The notes under the pieces were generated by a model, which ran no database searches, had not been told where the DNA came from, and saw only the letters and a program-made list of their open reading frames with translations. Of a stretch of DNA of 64,000 bases, positions 11,928 to 22,813 are shown piece after piece. The stretch is from Cololabis saira (lineage: Eukaryota; Chordata; Actinopteri; Beloniformes; Belonidae): the NCBI RefSeq assembly GCF_033807715.1, contig NC_084599.1, forward strand, positions 33,749,660 to 33,813,659. The letters are read 5' to 3'. Position numbers and translations under genes: made by a program. Position 1 is the first letter of the stretch, and each line of letters opens with the position of its first letter.

Positions 11928-13415
11928 CAGAGGGGTATTCCAGGAAGCAGGTTCAACAAACTCTGAGTTTAAACCTGAACTCTGAGTTGACTTATCCTGA
12001 AATAGGAAACTCAGAGTTTTCGGTTCCAGAACAGCGGATATGAGTTAGTTCAATCAACTCTGAGTTTGTTAAGCTTGAGTTAAGCGCGTGCATGAAGAAA
12101 ATAAAAAGCCATCATCAATGGAGCCCAACGATTCACCATGGCAACTTTTTCTTTTTTCTTTTTTAAACTTTATTTAACATTTCAATTTACAAAATCCCTT
12201 TGAGGAAACATTAGTTTGCATCTGAAGATCCACATACTTCACGCCACTGGAGTTAGAAGTGTTAATACGTGCGTATGGCGAGTATGAGAGCATATTTTGG
12301 AAAAAAAAACACAGCTGCAGCCGCAAAGGAGAGACAATTGGTGTGGGAGAAAGTTGCTGCAGTCAATGTGTAAATTTGAATGCAGTATTCATTTAACATT
12401 TAAGCACACTGTCTTATAATATTACAGATGAAAACAGTGGTGGAATGGTATTGAATGAAATTTTATTGTCATTTAGATCAGGGGCAGCTGCCACACCTCG
12501 GCTTCAGGGGAAAATGTAAATGTTTTTTTTTTTTTTTTTTTATACATTTATGGAATTACTCTGTGTCTATTTGTATTGATGTATTCTATTACTTAATACA
12601 TATAAAATAACTACAAATGCACATCAGAACAACATGATGGATTTCACTAGGTATTATCTTTCGCCAACACTTGTACCCCCTTCATATCTTGAAATGTGAT
12701 GTTCCAGCGTCCCTGAAGACAGTGGTCGCTATCAATCTGGTTTTTAGCGCGCTTTGCAGTGTTACTAACTTACAAAAATGAAAAGGAAGCAGACAACCAC
12801 GCAATTTAAAAAAAAAAGAAAGAAGGCAAGTGATGGTCCAATGTTGCCCAAGCAGCAGAAGATATTAACGAGGCTGATTAATTATGCAAGTTCATTTTAA
12901 GGTAAGATATCAAATCACCCTACCCTCTTATAAATCTGTTTAAGGGAAATATTTGACTTTTTTTTTTACTCTCTCTCTCTTTCTCTCTTCTGCTCCTTCC
13001 CTCTCCTTTTTGCATTTGGACTTTAACTGTTTGAAGTTAAACTCGGATGTCCCTGTGATATTGTTGCACTGACATAGTGAATAAAATACGTTGCGTTTGT
13101 CAAATACGCTTTTTCTGCTCTCTAACTCTGCCGCTTGCTGTCCGTGGTGCAGAAAATGGATGCGTATTGCGTGAAGGCCCATTGGCTGAATTGACGCCAC
13201 TGAGGGAGGAGACGGAGAGAAACTCAGGCTTTATTGAAGTAAACCTGCTAGCGAGCAGGTTAGGTTCAGAGGCTCATATTGGCTCAGTTGCCATAGTAAC
13301 TGACTCAGAGTTTGAGTTAATTTGCTTTCTGGAACTGAAAACTCCGGATTTCCCTGATCTCAGGCTTAACAAACTCAGACTTTTCACTAAACCCGCTTCC
13401 TGGAATACCCCTCTG
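11928..13415. mobile_element. Harbinger-like element with Myb-like remnant
   Basis: Inverted repeats of about 24 bp with one mismatch begin CAGAGGGGTATTCCAGGAAG at 11928 and end with the complement at 13415. They extend inward as ACTCTGAGTTT-type repeats. I see no matching target duplication. A short Myb-like coding remnant lies at 12275-12373. A C/T-rich run and poly-T tracts occur inside. The Myb-like fragment points to PIF/Harbinger, which encodes such a protein beside its transposase. No transposase was recognised. Confidence 0.65.
12275..12373 (+). pseudogene. Fragment of Harbinger Myb/SANT-like accessory protein
   Basis: A 32-codon frame from ATG 12275 to TAA 12373 encodes a segment with NTAAAAKERQLVWEKVAA. 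The alanine-rich turn followed by a W-x-K-[IV]-A helix matches the end of the Myb/SANT-like domain that Harbinger elements encode, often seen as NTAAAAK...AWQKIADRVNA. In that family the protein binds the transposase and the element ends. Here only the C-terminal piece of the domain remains: the helices before it are missing and the frame stops where the asparagine/valine motif would continue. It is a relic and probably not translated usefully. The recognition rests on this short motif and on its position within inverted repeats. Confidence 0.5.
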
Positions 13416-16000
13416 ACATCCAAATATATGCTGTCGAGCACAAAGAGAAAGTGAATGTTGTTTTTTGTTTTGTTTTTTTAAAGATCATTTGTTCCCTAGA
13501 AAACAGGTCACTACTTACTTGGTGCACAGACTGCATTGAATGTCGCAAAAGCATCATTAGGATTTCAGGTGTTCAAACAAAAGCATCTGACGAACATGCA
13601 AACATCAGATAGCAGCCTGCAGCCAACGACACAGACAGACGATCCATTCAGAAGCAGGACGCAGCCTGTAAAGTGTTGCGTTCACCCATCAACTACACTT
13701 GCATTTCAGGCAAAGTAATCAGCAGATGATCAGAAATAACCTAAAACATTTAAAGAAAGACAAAGGCTAGTATTGTGAGTATAAAAACAGATTACTCTTT
13801 GCAACTAGTGCATTCGTCTGAGCTTTTCAGACTCAGTTCTTTCCTTCTTAAAGTGCCACCGACTTTAAATGTTTCTTTATTTTCATAGACTTTGAAATCC
13901 ACTGAGGTTATTTGGTTTCCACTGCAAAATAATCCTTGTGGCCAGCCTTGTCTGTCCTCGCTGTGATCAAAAGCGTGACTAAACATAGCTGACTGATGAG
14001 AACATAAAATGTATATATATTTAAATATGCCAGCGCTCTTGCAAGTCATGCATCATGGAGAAAATCTGAATTTGAAAATGGTTAGAAAATAAACATTTTG
14101 TGCCAGAAATACTTATAACTCTTGGGTGTTTGTTCAGTGGCGGTTGGAAGTTTGTGAAAACATCAACGGATTCATCTGATGATGATTTGACAGGAGGTTC
14201 AGTGCTGACTTTTTCATGTGCCCCGGGTGATCTGATTTTAAATGAGCGACTCAAAAAAAAAATGGGAAAAGAAAAGTCAGTTCACCCCTGTCATCGAGAA
14301 GTGTTTTCACAATGACCTCTTGTGATCCCATCCCCGCGTGCAAACAAACACAGACTCCGCCACACGGTCAGCTGTCAGAGCAACAAACAGGACATGAGAC
14401 GTTCCTGCAAATATACAAATGCGTTATGCATCACACACTGCATGAGAGAAGTTTGGTCCCTCAGACTGGATCTTTCCAGGTCAGAACGGTGCCTGCAGGA
14501 TCAAGAAAATGTTATTTTTCTTTTTGAATGACATATAGAGCAGCACAATGGCACAGAGGGCCTCATTACACGACCAGCAGAGCCGGACAAAGGGTATAAT
14601 TTCATTTCATTCAATCCATCTCGGCAAGCCATCACTGAATAGTCTGCAACTATATTCTTTATTTTTAACCTTTTCCAGGTCTAACCGAGCACTCCACAAT
14701 GAGTTTCCCATTCACATACTCATATAAACGTTTAAAAAATGAGGAAAGATGTGCCAAAACACTTGACTATTTAGCTCAAACTTTGTAAACGCATTGCAAT
14801 TCCCCTTCAAATAACTTGGACAAACCAGAGCAGATCACCACTCTTAGTATTTTTCTGTTTTATGCATCTTTTTCTTGTGTTTGGCCTTGAATCCTCACCA
14901 TTCTGCTACCCTCCTTCTCCCCTCAGACGCTAACTGCATCCTGATCCAGCTGATTTTCATTCCTCTTTTCCCAGGAGCATACTCCATCTCTCTTGGCTCT
15001 CTTCATCCAGCTCCATCCTCTCATCTTCGAGTGTCAGATACCTCATCAGAGCTCTTATGGCTTTATTAAATTTGAAATTCAGCGAATCTTGGTGGGTTTG
15101 TGGTGGTAGTAAGTCATATTAAGATAACCCTGGACTTACATGGTGTTACTGCAGGCGAGAATTAATTACAAAAGATTTGCATAAAGCATGTTTTATACGA
15201 ATGTGAAAGGCACCAAAGCTAAACATATAAAAGAAAACTGGTCCCTTTAGAAGTGAGTATATTCCAAGTTTCCCAAGTGAGATGGTTTTTGTTTAGTTTT
15301 TTTTTTTTCTTTTCCCAGTCAAACAGCCATGAAACAGACTTTTTATGCATGAATGCAATTTTGGTTAACCGAAGAACTGCCAAAAAGATGTGTGAAGCAG
15401 TGAAGCAGAGGGATGTCTGGGGAAAGGCCAGTTGTGCAGCTGCAAATCAAATACACTCTCCAACCCGAAGAGATATAGAGAGAGATAGTCACCGACAGAG
15501 CGCTGATTAAAGGTCAGCTGTTTAATGGGCTGGAGTGCTGTTATACTTCAAAGCCTCACATCTGCCCCGACTAAAAGAATATTTAATGAACAAACTATCT
15601 GCTATACATCTTTGTTTTGCAGTTCAATCAAAACATGAAATGCCCAAATCCACCAAGTCTTTTTTTTTTTTTTTTTGCTCTTTCTTGAAGTTGCAGTGAA
15701 AAACAGAAGTGGATTCAAACAAGGATGAAGGTTTTACCAGTTGCTTTCCCGCTCTGTCTTCAGGGGCTTTTATATCTCTTTTATCAAACTATGTAAACAA
15801 AGAAAGAGCTTTCTTTTAATTATGAGTACTTTTGAATATGCCCTTGAGGACACAGCGTCACATACGTGTGCAGAAACATGACAAGCGTCTTTTCCCTCAG
15901 CAAATCGAGAGGTCCTCGTGTCTGTTAGAGCCGGTAAAGATTGATGTTAAAAAAATAACATTAAAGGAGGGTTTTTTTTTCTCATCTCATTCATATATTT
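13416..16000. other. Intergenic, nothing recognised
   Basis: Several short frames occur, none with a recognisable domain or splice context. Poly-T tracts lie near 15300 and 15660. I see no repeat termini. Confidence 0.4.
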
Positions 16001-16006
16001 GTAAAC

Positions 16007-16807
16007 TACGACAGAGTATTAGGGCCAAACTAAGACAAAAAAAAATGGGAAATTACGAGAATAAAGTCATAATATAATGAGAATAAAGTCGTAAAATTAC
16101 GAGAATAAAGTCGTAATAGAATAAAGTCATAATATTATGAGAATAAAGTTGTAATATTACGAGAATAAAGTCGTAAAATTATGAGAATAAAGTCGTAAAA
16201 TTATGAGAATGAAGTCGTAACATTACGAGAATAAAGTCATAATATTACGAGAATAAAGTCGTAATATTACGAGAATAAAGTCGTAACATTACGAGAATAA
16301 AGTCGTAACATTACGAGAATAAAGTCGTAATGTTGCGAGAATAAAGTCGTAATAGAATAAAGTCGTAATATTATGAGAATAAAGTCGTAATATTATGAGA
16401 ATAAAGTCGTAATATTAAGAGAATAAAGTCGTAAAATTCTGAGAATAAAGTCGTAAAATTCCGAGAATAAAGTCGTAAAATTCCGAGAATAAAGTTGTGA
16501 CATTACGAGAATAAAGTCGTAATGAATAAAGTGGTAATTTATGAGAATAAAGTCATAATATTATGAAAATAAAGTGGTAATTTATGAGAACTCTAACAGG
16601 AAGAGCAGTCTTCTCCCTGTGTTAAAATTAAGAATATTGAGCATCTTGTGAAGTTATATTTATATATTTATAATATATTACGACTTTATTCTCGTAATAT
16701 TATGACTTTATTCTCATAATTTTACGACTTTATTCTCATTACATTATGTCTTTATTCTCGTAATTTCCTTTTTTTGTTTTTTTGTTTGGCCCTAATACTC
16801 CGTCGTA
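16007..16807. mobile_element. Palindromic element, copy 2, 6-bp target duplication
   Basis: Same termini as copy 1 (TACGACAGAGTATTAGGG at the left). Flanks are perfect GTAAAC duplications (16001-16006, 16808-16813). The left arm is expanded to about 25 GAGAATAAAGTCGTAA-type units while the right arm has only about five, so arms gain and lose units independently. The centre near 16590-16680 matches the other copies (AACAGGAAGAGCAGTCTTCT). Confidence 0.85.
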
Positions 16808-16909
16808 GTAAACCACTAGAACATTAATAATACATTTGCACAAGCCCGTTTCTGGATTAGTATACGAAGCAGAGGCCTTTATCCAAATCAACTTGTATAT
16901 TATTTGTAC

Positions 16910-17045
16910 AGAGGGTGGAAACCCATGCGAGTAAGGGAATAACATGGAAACTCCACACAGACAGATATCTGCCAGGAATTGAACCAGGAACCATCTTGCT
17001 GTGAGGAAGGCAGCAGTGTTAACCGCTATACCACCGTGTTAGTAT
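16910..17045 (-). mobile_element. L2-type LINE 3' fragment
   Basis: Contains ACATGGAAACTCCACACAG and CATCTTGCTGTGAGGAAG followed by GTGTTAACCGCTATACCACC. This is the common teleost L2/Maui 3' region read in reverse orientation. It is diverged and has no coding part. Confidence 0.6.
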
Positions 17046-17599
17046 ATTATCAATTAATCCAGCTATTTTGTGCAAACTGGAGGTGGCTGGGGGAGGAACG
17101 AGGCTGGTATTCTTCTGGTTCATTCCTATATCCATGTTCCTATCTGCTCCCTCTCCTTGGCAACAGGCGTGTGGAGCCACACAGGGTCTCTTTCCCCCAC
17201 AATGGAGCAAGACTAAACGACTAAAATTCAGAGAACCGTCGCAGAACAAGCAGATATTATTTCTGCCTGTGTTTTATCTACAGCCATATCCTGCAACTGT
17301 TACATCTGTTTTTATGTCAGATTGTCATATTCTTGTATGAGCATCATGTCTGAATGGATCATTTGAAGCTGAATGTTGGTCCAATTTAGATTTTTTGAAC
17401 CAATGTGTGCTTCTGTGGTACTCGCTACTCTGTATGGTCATCTAAGGGTTGTAATGTGTCTTGTATAGGTTATTTTTGCATTTAAGCTCAGTTTTCTGTT
17501 TCACAGTTAGGACCATTTCATCTCTTTATTTAGGTATTTGTTCCATTTTTATCCATTTTGTAGCATAAGTCATCATCAACCATTTCGGCTTATTCTCTC

Positions 17600-17860
17600 T
17601 GCAAAGGGAGGTCGGCACAGTGGGTCATAATCTGTACATCGATATGCCCAATTTTACACCAGATGCCCTTCCTGACGCAACCCTGCAAGTATGGAGAGAG
17701 ACAACCATTTACACTCACACCTACAGGTTATTTAAAGTAGTCAGTCAACGTAGATATATATGTTTCTGTACTGGGGGAGGAAGCCGGGGTACCCCAAACA
17801 AACCCACGCAGTCACGGGGAGAACATGGAAACTCCACACAGAAATACTGTGTGTGTGTGT
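17600..17860 (-). mobile_element. L2-type LINE 3' fragment
   Basis: Words such as CACTCACACCTACAGG, GGGGAGGAAGCCGGGGTACC and GAACATGGAAACTCCACACAG in this order are the same L2/Maui 3' region as at 16910. A short GT run follows at 17849-17868. The frame at 17620-17973 across it is incidental. Confidence 0.6.
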
Positions 17861-18901
17861 GTGTGTGGAGGGGAGGCTTTATTCTCTCTCGTCCTTTGAA
17901 GAATTTATTTGCTGTGTTCAGCATTTTATTTTCCACATATTTTATTTCATGCTTCTTTATGTTCAATTCATAACTTTTTATATTGTTTTGCTGTTTATTT
18001 TGGTTGTCTTACAGTTCCCTGTGATTATTTTGTGGCCAAGTTTAATGTCTCAAATTAACAATCTTTTATTTTATCTGTTTTTAGTCATATTTTATAATTT
18101 CCTTAATTCAAAGTTATACTTCATATAGTAGTTTGGGAATCTTTTGTTCTACATCTGCAACATCTTGTTCGGCATGGAGAAACATTTATCCCAGTTCCAG
18201 TCCATCACAGGGTCATACAAAGACAAACAAATACTTACCTTTAAATCATTTGTTATTTGTAGATGCTGGCTTTTGTATGGTGGGAGAAATATCAAACTTT
18301 TAGACGATAACTAAATATTCCCACAGAAGTATTTTCTGCCTAACAAAGGGTTCTGAAGTTAGCCAATAAAAAGCACGCTTAACATAATAATAATCATAAT
18401 ATTCAGAATGTGTAGCCTAAACCAGATTTTCTCTTCCTTGGTTAGAAATACTTTGAGGAAAATCGTGTTTTAGGCTAGATGAGACATTCAGGATAACTCG
18501 GACTAAAATGATTCCTTTGCATTTCTAAAATTCTTATGATGGACTCGATGGTTTTCGTATATGTAAATCGAAAGATTACGATTTGTTGTTGTTTTTTGTG
18601 TGTCATTTGCACTTATTCAATTGCCTATAACACTGTGACTCCATGAAGTTACCTTTCGGTGGTCCGTTTTTCTGGTAGCCTTGAAGGCATCATGCGAGCC
18701 AGATCCCTTTTCCAGTCCATCACAGGCTCATACAAAGAAAACCACACCATAAATACTTACCTTAGAAATAAAACATCATTTAAGATGCTGACTTTTCTAT
18801 GATCAGAGAAACATCAAACTTTTGGACGGTAACTAAATATTCCCACAGGAGTATTTTCTACCTAACAAAGGGTTCTGAAGTTAGCCTATAAAACTCACAA
18901 T

Positions 18902-19165
18902 TAAGGCAAGGCAAGTTTATTTATATAGCACAATTCAACACAAGGTAATTCAAAGTGCTTTACATCCACATTAAAAGCGGCAAGACATAATTAGACAGTA
19001 AATAACAAATAAAATGAAATAAAATTATGAGAAAAGAAAGTAAAATAATAAAAAGCACAAGTTGCTGATTTAAGAGTACGCTTAAATAACAAATACATGA
19101 AATTAAATGATAAGAAAAGAGGTAAAATAATAAAAAGCACAAGTTGTTAAAAATAAGGGCAGTAG
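18902..19165. mobile_element. Common teleost interspersed repeat inserted in unit 2
   Basis: Starts with GGCAAGGCAAGTTTATTTAT and continues to AATTCAAAGTGCTTTACAT, a motif I recognise as widespread in fish genomes but cannot assign to a named family. Two internal copies of AATAAAAAGCACAAGTTG suggest a short internal duplication. Unit 1 of the flanking tandem duplication lacks it, so it postdates the duplication. Confidence 0.6.
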
Positions 19166-19396
19166 AATAATCCAAATGTGTAGCCTAAACCAGATTTTCT
19201 CCTCCTTGGTTAGAAATATTTTGAAAGAGAATCGTGTTTTAGGCTAGATGAGGCATTCAGGATAACTCGGACTAAAATAATTCCTCTGCATTTCTATAAT
19301 TCTAAGATGGACTCGTTGGTTTTCGTATATCTAAATCGAAAGATTACGATTTGTTGTTGTTTTATCGTGTGTCGTTTGCACTTTATTCGATTGTAA

Positions 19397-19453
19397 AGGC
19401 TGATTAATGGTTCCGCGTTACACCAACGCAGAAACTACGGCGTAGGGTACACA
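19397..19453. mobile_element. Half of a Harbinger MITE in the cachd1 promoter flank
   Basis: Starts AGGCTGATTAATGGTTCCGC and runs to CTACGGCGTAGGGTACAC, equal to the left half of the MITE at 26799 and others, in the orientation of the 59015 copy. TAA lies on both sides (19394-19396 and 19454-19456). Unit 1 of the duplication shows the site with a single TAA and no insert. It lies about 470 bp before the cachd1 start codon. Confidence 0.7.
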
Positions 19454-19499
19454 TAAAGGTGACTCCGTCCGTTTTCCCGGCGGCCGTGAAGGCCTCATG

Positions 19500-19924
19500 C
19501 CAGATCCCTTTTCCAGGCGTGGCCCCGCCCCCTCCCGTGGCCACGCCCCCTCCCACATCCACCCCCCAATGTGCTGCTGAACCTCCGGCTCCTACACACT
19601 TTAGCCAGACTTCCAGGAGTTGGAGCGACTGATCACGGAGGGGGGGACGACAACAACAACCAGGTTTAAATACGCAAAGTAAAACAAAACCCTCTTTTTC
19701 CTGCATGGATCTACCTTCCTCCGCTCAAAGGTTTCAGCGAGCAGCGATGGTTTGCTCTGCTGCAGATTCTGGAGACTCGGACCGCAGAGAAAGAGCGCAC
19801 GCACTCTGCGCTGCAAACTTGTGAAAGTAGTTTCCCTTCAAGTTTTTTTTTTTTTTGCGCCACCAGCCCAAACTCGGTGTTTTTTTCCCCCCTTCTTTCT
19901 TTTCCTTGAAAATCTGCTGCGGCC
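19500..19924 (+). promoter_or_regulatory. cachd1: GC-rich promoter and 5' UTR of cachd1
   Basis: CpG-dense sequence directly upstream of the start codon, contrasting with the AT-rich surroundings. Two GC boxes of Sp1/KLF type (CCCCGCCCCCTCC and CACGCCCCCTCCC) lie at about 19524-19556. No TATA box is evident, as expected for a CpG-island promoter. The transcription start cannot be placed from sequence alone. A poly-T tract at 19841-19855 lies in the likely 5' UTR. Confidence 0.6.
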
Positions 19925-20173
19925 ATGGCGAGAAGGACCGCGGGCGAAGCTGGAGTTTCCACGCCGACGAGGCGCGCTGCTTTCCGGGATAAGCAGCTCG
20001 GCTGCGGCCGCAGCGCGCCGGCTGTTTTCTGGAGCTTCCTCTTCATCTGCTCCAGGCTCTCTTGTGGATACTGCGGACCCGACGGGGACTTTTCAATCCT
20101 GGGTGAGGCGCAAGTTTTGGCCGAGCAGATGAAGAAGCTGTCCTCGCAGGAGCTGGGAGTCTTTACCATGCAG
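19925..20173 (+). CDS. cachd1: cachd1 exon 1 (coding part)
   Basis: Eighty-three codons from ATG 19925 (context GGCCATGG) to CAG 20173, followed by the donor GTATGA, phase 0. Residues 1-32 are basic. Residues about 33-47 (APAVFWSFLFICSRL) form the hydrophobic core of a signal peptide. The mature start then reads DFSILGEAQVLAEQMKKL and ends ELGVFTMQ. That block matches the N terminus of vertebrate CACHD1 as I know it, with the same exon end after TMQ. CACHD1 is a single-pass membrane protein related to the alpha-2-delta calcium channel subunits, with VWA and cache domains encoded by later exons. It modulates Cav3 channels, and in zebrafish it has been reported to interact with Frizzled/LRP6 and affect brain asymmetry. 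The rest of the gene lies beyond the window. The long minus-strand frame over it is a shadow. Confidence 0.85.
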
Positions 20174-21406
20174 GTATGAAAGAAAAAACAACTATTGATC
20201 GCTTGATTTGTGAGTATTTCTGTGTTATGAGACAGCCAGGTCTGATGCTCTCGGTGTAACAGAGCAGAACCAGAGCCATGTGAAGTCATGAGATTATATT
20301 GGTTCAAGATTAAAGAGTCCATGCTCTAAATCAGATTTTGGAAATATATTTGATGGTTTAAAAGGGCACAATAAATGAATCTTAAATGATGTGAAATCCA
20401 CCTTCATTGTCATTTTTTTGTCACCTTTTTTAATAAATCCTATGGATTTCAGACTGTATTGTGCATATTGTGGATAGTAAAAAGGAAAGACAACGTTTTA
20501 TATACCTTAAATCACCATAAAGGATTTTTCATGTTGAAATATCACTTTTAATTGAATTTGGAGGGGGGATTTATTCAGCCGCTTTCACACAGCAAACCCT
20601 GGTGTAGTGATGCACTGGGGATCGACTTCTCCTCCGCCTCCACTCCTTCACAAAGGTGCAATATTGCCTCCTCGGTGTGTGTGTGATTTCACAAAGCATT
20701 AAGGTGTTCAACAACCTGCAGACGGTCCAGAGTCAGCAACAAGTCTCTAATGTCTCCCTGGCCTCTGGCCGCTTTATTTACACTGCCAAATAAAACAAGA
20801 CACTTAAGAACGGACAATACCAAATAAACTTCCCGTGTAGTTTTCCTGTGGGACTCTCGTAGTAGAGCTGGCCGCAGTTTCCCCGTGGCTGCTGGCGTTT
20901 TGAGGTGATACAGCAGCTGCAGGAGGGAGACTGGACCTGATGATGAAGACCGTGGACCTGGCTTCATCAGGAGGAAGACCGTGGTCTGGATTTGTCTTAA
21001 GGAGACTCCTCCAGCCTGCAGACTTGAACAGTATTGTTAGACGGCACATTGGCTGTCTCGTATTATCCGTGTGGAGTTGTATTTGCAGCCACTCTCACAC
21101 CTTTCCTGCAACTTTCTCCACCGTCATGTCACACACGACTCAAGCCAGCCCCGTTCAAGAACTACTTCAAGACCTTACAGCTGCAGAAGGAAATGTTGCG
21201 CCAGTGCACCTCGTGTGTGGTTCACGCAGTGCAGCAGAGGAGAATAAAGGCTTTACAGGGCCGGGACCAGCTGGCTGTGTGACTGTCTGGGGCTTTTTGG
21301 TCGCTTTTAAAAAGCATCGTCTCATCCCTCCAATCGCCAAAAGGAACTGTGTGCTCCCTGGGTTATAAGCTGGAAGTAATAGAGAAGCTGCAACACAAGA
21401 GAATGA

Positions 21407-22090
21407 GGCCCCGTTTACACGGAGCAAAAACGGAGGCGTTTTCATGCGTTTTGGCCGTTCGTTTACACGAAAACGGAGCTCAAAGTCACCAAAAACGATC
21501 ATTTCTGAAAACTCCGGCCAAAGTGGAGATTTTCAAAAACTCAGTTTTCACGTTTGCGTCTAAACGGAAGAAAACGGAGATTTAGGCTTCAGAACGTCAC
21601 ATTATGCAACAGACACGTCACCAGCGTCATGTGTGCGACCTGTGTTACAATTAGTTTGGCCACCGTCAATATTTTCTTGTATTTTACTTGTTTTATATTC
21701 TAAAGTCACACTTAAAAGTAACTCCACTTCTCTGTCACTCCAAACGAAAGACTCTCGTTCCGTCTTGGAAGTAAAGCCTGAATTATGGTCCCGCGTTAAA
21801 TCGACGCAGAGCCTACGGCGTAAGGTACGCAGCGATGCGCGCCGTACGGTGTGCGTCGCTGCGTCCCCTACGCCGTAGGCTCTGCGTTGGTGTAACGCAG
21901 AACCATAAATCAGCCTTAACTGGAAGTTACACGTGTCATTTGTTGTTTTTTCCTGGATTCTGATTGGCTGGCATGACGTTAATAGCGTATTTATGCGGAT
22001 CCGTGTAAACAAAGAGATTTTGAAAACGATCTCGTGTAAACGATGGAATTTTTCAAAACGTAGAGGGGGAAATCTCCGTTAAACGGGGCC
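21407..22090. mobile_element. PIF/Harbinger-type MITE, copy A
   Basis: Ends GGCCCCGTTTACACGG on the left and AAACGGGGCC on the right, with TGA on both sides (21404-21406, 22091-22093). Three-base target duplications of TNA/TWA type fit PIF/Harbinger. The body contains CGGAGGCGTTTTCATGCG and CTCCGGCCAAAGTGGAG. A smaller MITE is nested at 21775-21916. Copies B, C (cut by the gap) and D lie at 26437, 35501 and 58636. Confidence 0.8.
21775..21916. mobile_element. Small Harbinger-type MITE nested in copy A
   Basis: A near-perfect palindrome with ends AGCCTGAATTATGGTCCCGC and GCAGAACCATAAATCAGCCT, flanked by TAA (21772-21774, 21917-21919). Its arms contain GCAGAGCCTACGGCGTA. It sits at the same site as the one in copy B, so it was already inside the larger element before those two copies spread. 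Confidence 0.85.
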
Positions 22091-22421
22091 TGAATCTCAT
22101 TCATACATTTGTAAAATAGTAATTGTAAAGTGAATGCAAATGTACAAAAGGTATAAACCTGTACAGTTTACTGCTTCGGTTTCTTCAATTTTTGGCACGT
22201 TTTTTGGTGTGTGTGACGTTACAGGTCAACAGCAGATACCTGTATGATCTTAGAGCTCAAGGTCATCAAACCTTTTCAATTATATTAAAAAGTCTGTTTT
22301 AAGTAGGACTATAGTGACTCTTGATGTGTACTTTTTTTTTTAGAGGTGAGGTAGTTGAGGCCTTTGTGATCATTTCTGCCTCTTTTGAAGAACACTTACA
22401 CTCAGTTTTCCTATTTTATAC

Positions 22422-22813
22422 TAGGGCTAGGCGATTTTGGACAAAAATAAAATCCCGATTTTTTTTTTTCTCCGAAAACACGATTTTCGATTTCGATTTT
22501 TTTGGTAAAACTACAAAAGACAATGGAATAAATTGTTTCAAATATTTTATCTTTATTTTTAAAGAAAAATAGCAAACAAATTTCCCTATTGGGAATGAAG
22601 TGCAATTGAAAGATACTGTAAATCCTCCTTGAGTTTAGTAAAGTGACAACATTTACAATTTTCTTGACCAAACAAAGATGACTAGACGAGCTCCGTCTGT
22701 AATGCAGCCAGCTGCAAAAAAGGAAAATCGATTTTCCGATTTTCCTTTTTTTAACATCGATTGTGATTAATAAATCCGATTTAGATTTAAAATCGATTAA
22801 TCGCACAGCCCTA
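22422..22813. mobile_element. hAT-type MITE (TAGGGCTAGGCGAT ends)
   Basis: Starts TAGGGCTAGGCGATTTTGG and ends ATCGCACAGCCCTA. Flanks TTTTATAC and GTTTATAC agree at 7 of 8 bases, consistent with an 8-bp duplication. It is a diverged relative of the elements at 27776, 54894 and 63526. Frames through it are incidental. Confidence 0.8.

Larger units (their letters stand above)
18195..19516. repeat. Tandem duplication abutting the cachd1 promoter
   Basis: Unit 1 (about 18195-18708) and unit 2 (about 18709-19516) align end to end. Shared words in the same order are CTAAATATTCCCACAG, CCTAACAAAGGGTTCTGAAG, TGTAGCCTAAACCAGATTTT, GATAACTCGGACTAAAAT, AATCGAAAGATTACGATT and CAGATCCCTTTTCCAG. Unit 1 is about 514 bp. 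Unit 2 is longer because it holds two insertions, at 18902-19165 and 19397-19453, for which unit 1 shows the unoccupied sites. The duplication point is a TTCCAG at each boundary. Unit 2 ends just before the GC boxes of the promoter. The units are clearly diverged, so the event is not recent. Confidence 0.85.

Noticed and set aside
13077..13454. A 125-codon frame at the right of the Harbinger-like element
   Set aside because: It runs through the terminal inverted repeat and out of the element, with no domain. It looks like chance.
6960..16807. CRISPR-like regular repeats (GAGAATAAAGTCGTAA)
   Set aside because: There are no unique spacers of constant length, the arrays sit in inverted arms with transposon-type target duplications, and the genome is eukaryotic.
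19711..20322. A 203-codon minus-strand frame over cachd1 exon 1
   Set aside because: It overlaps the exon and CpG-rich promoter antisense, with no domain and no splice logic. GC-rich DNA commonly leaves such shadows.
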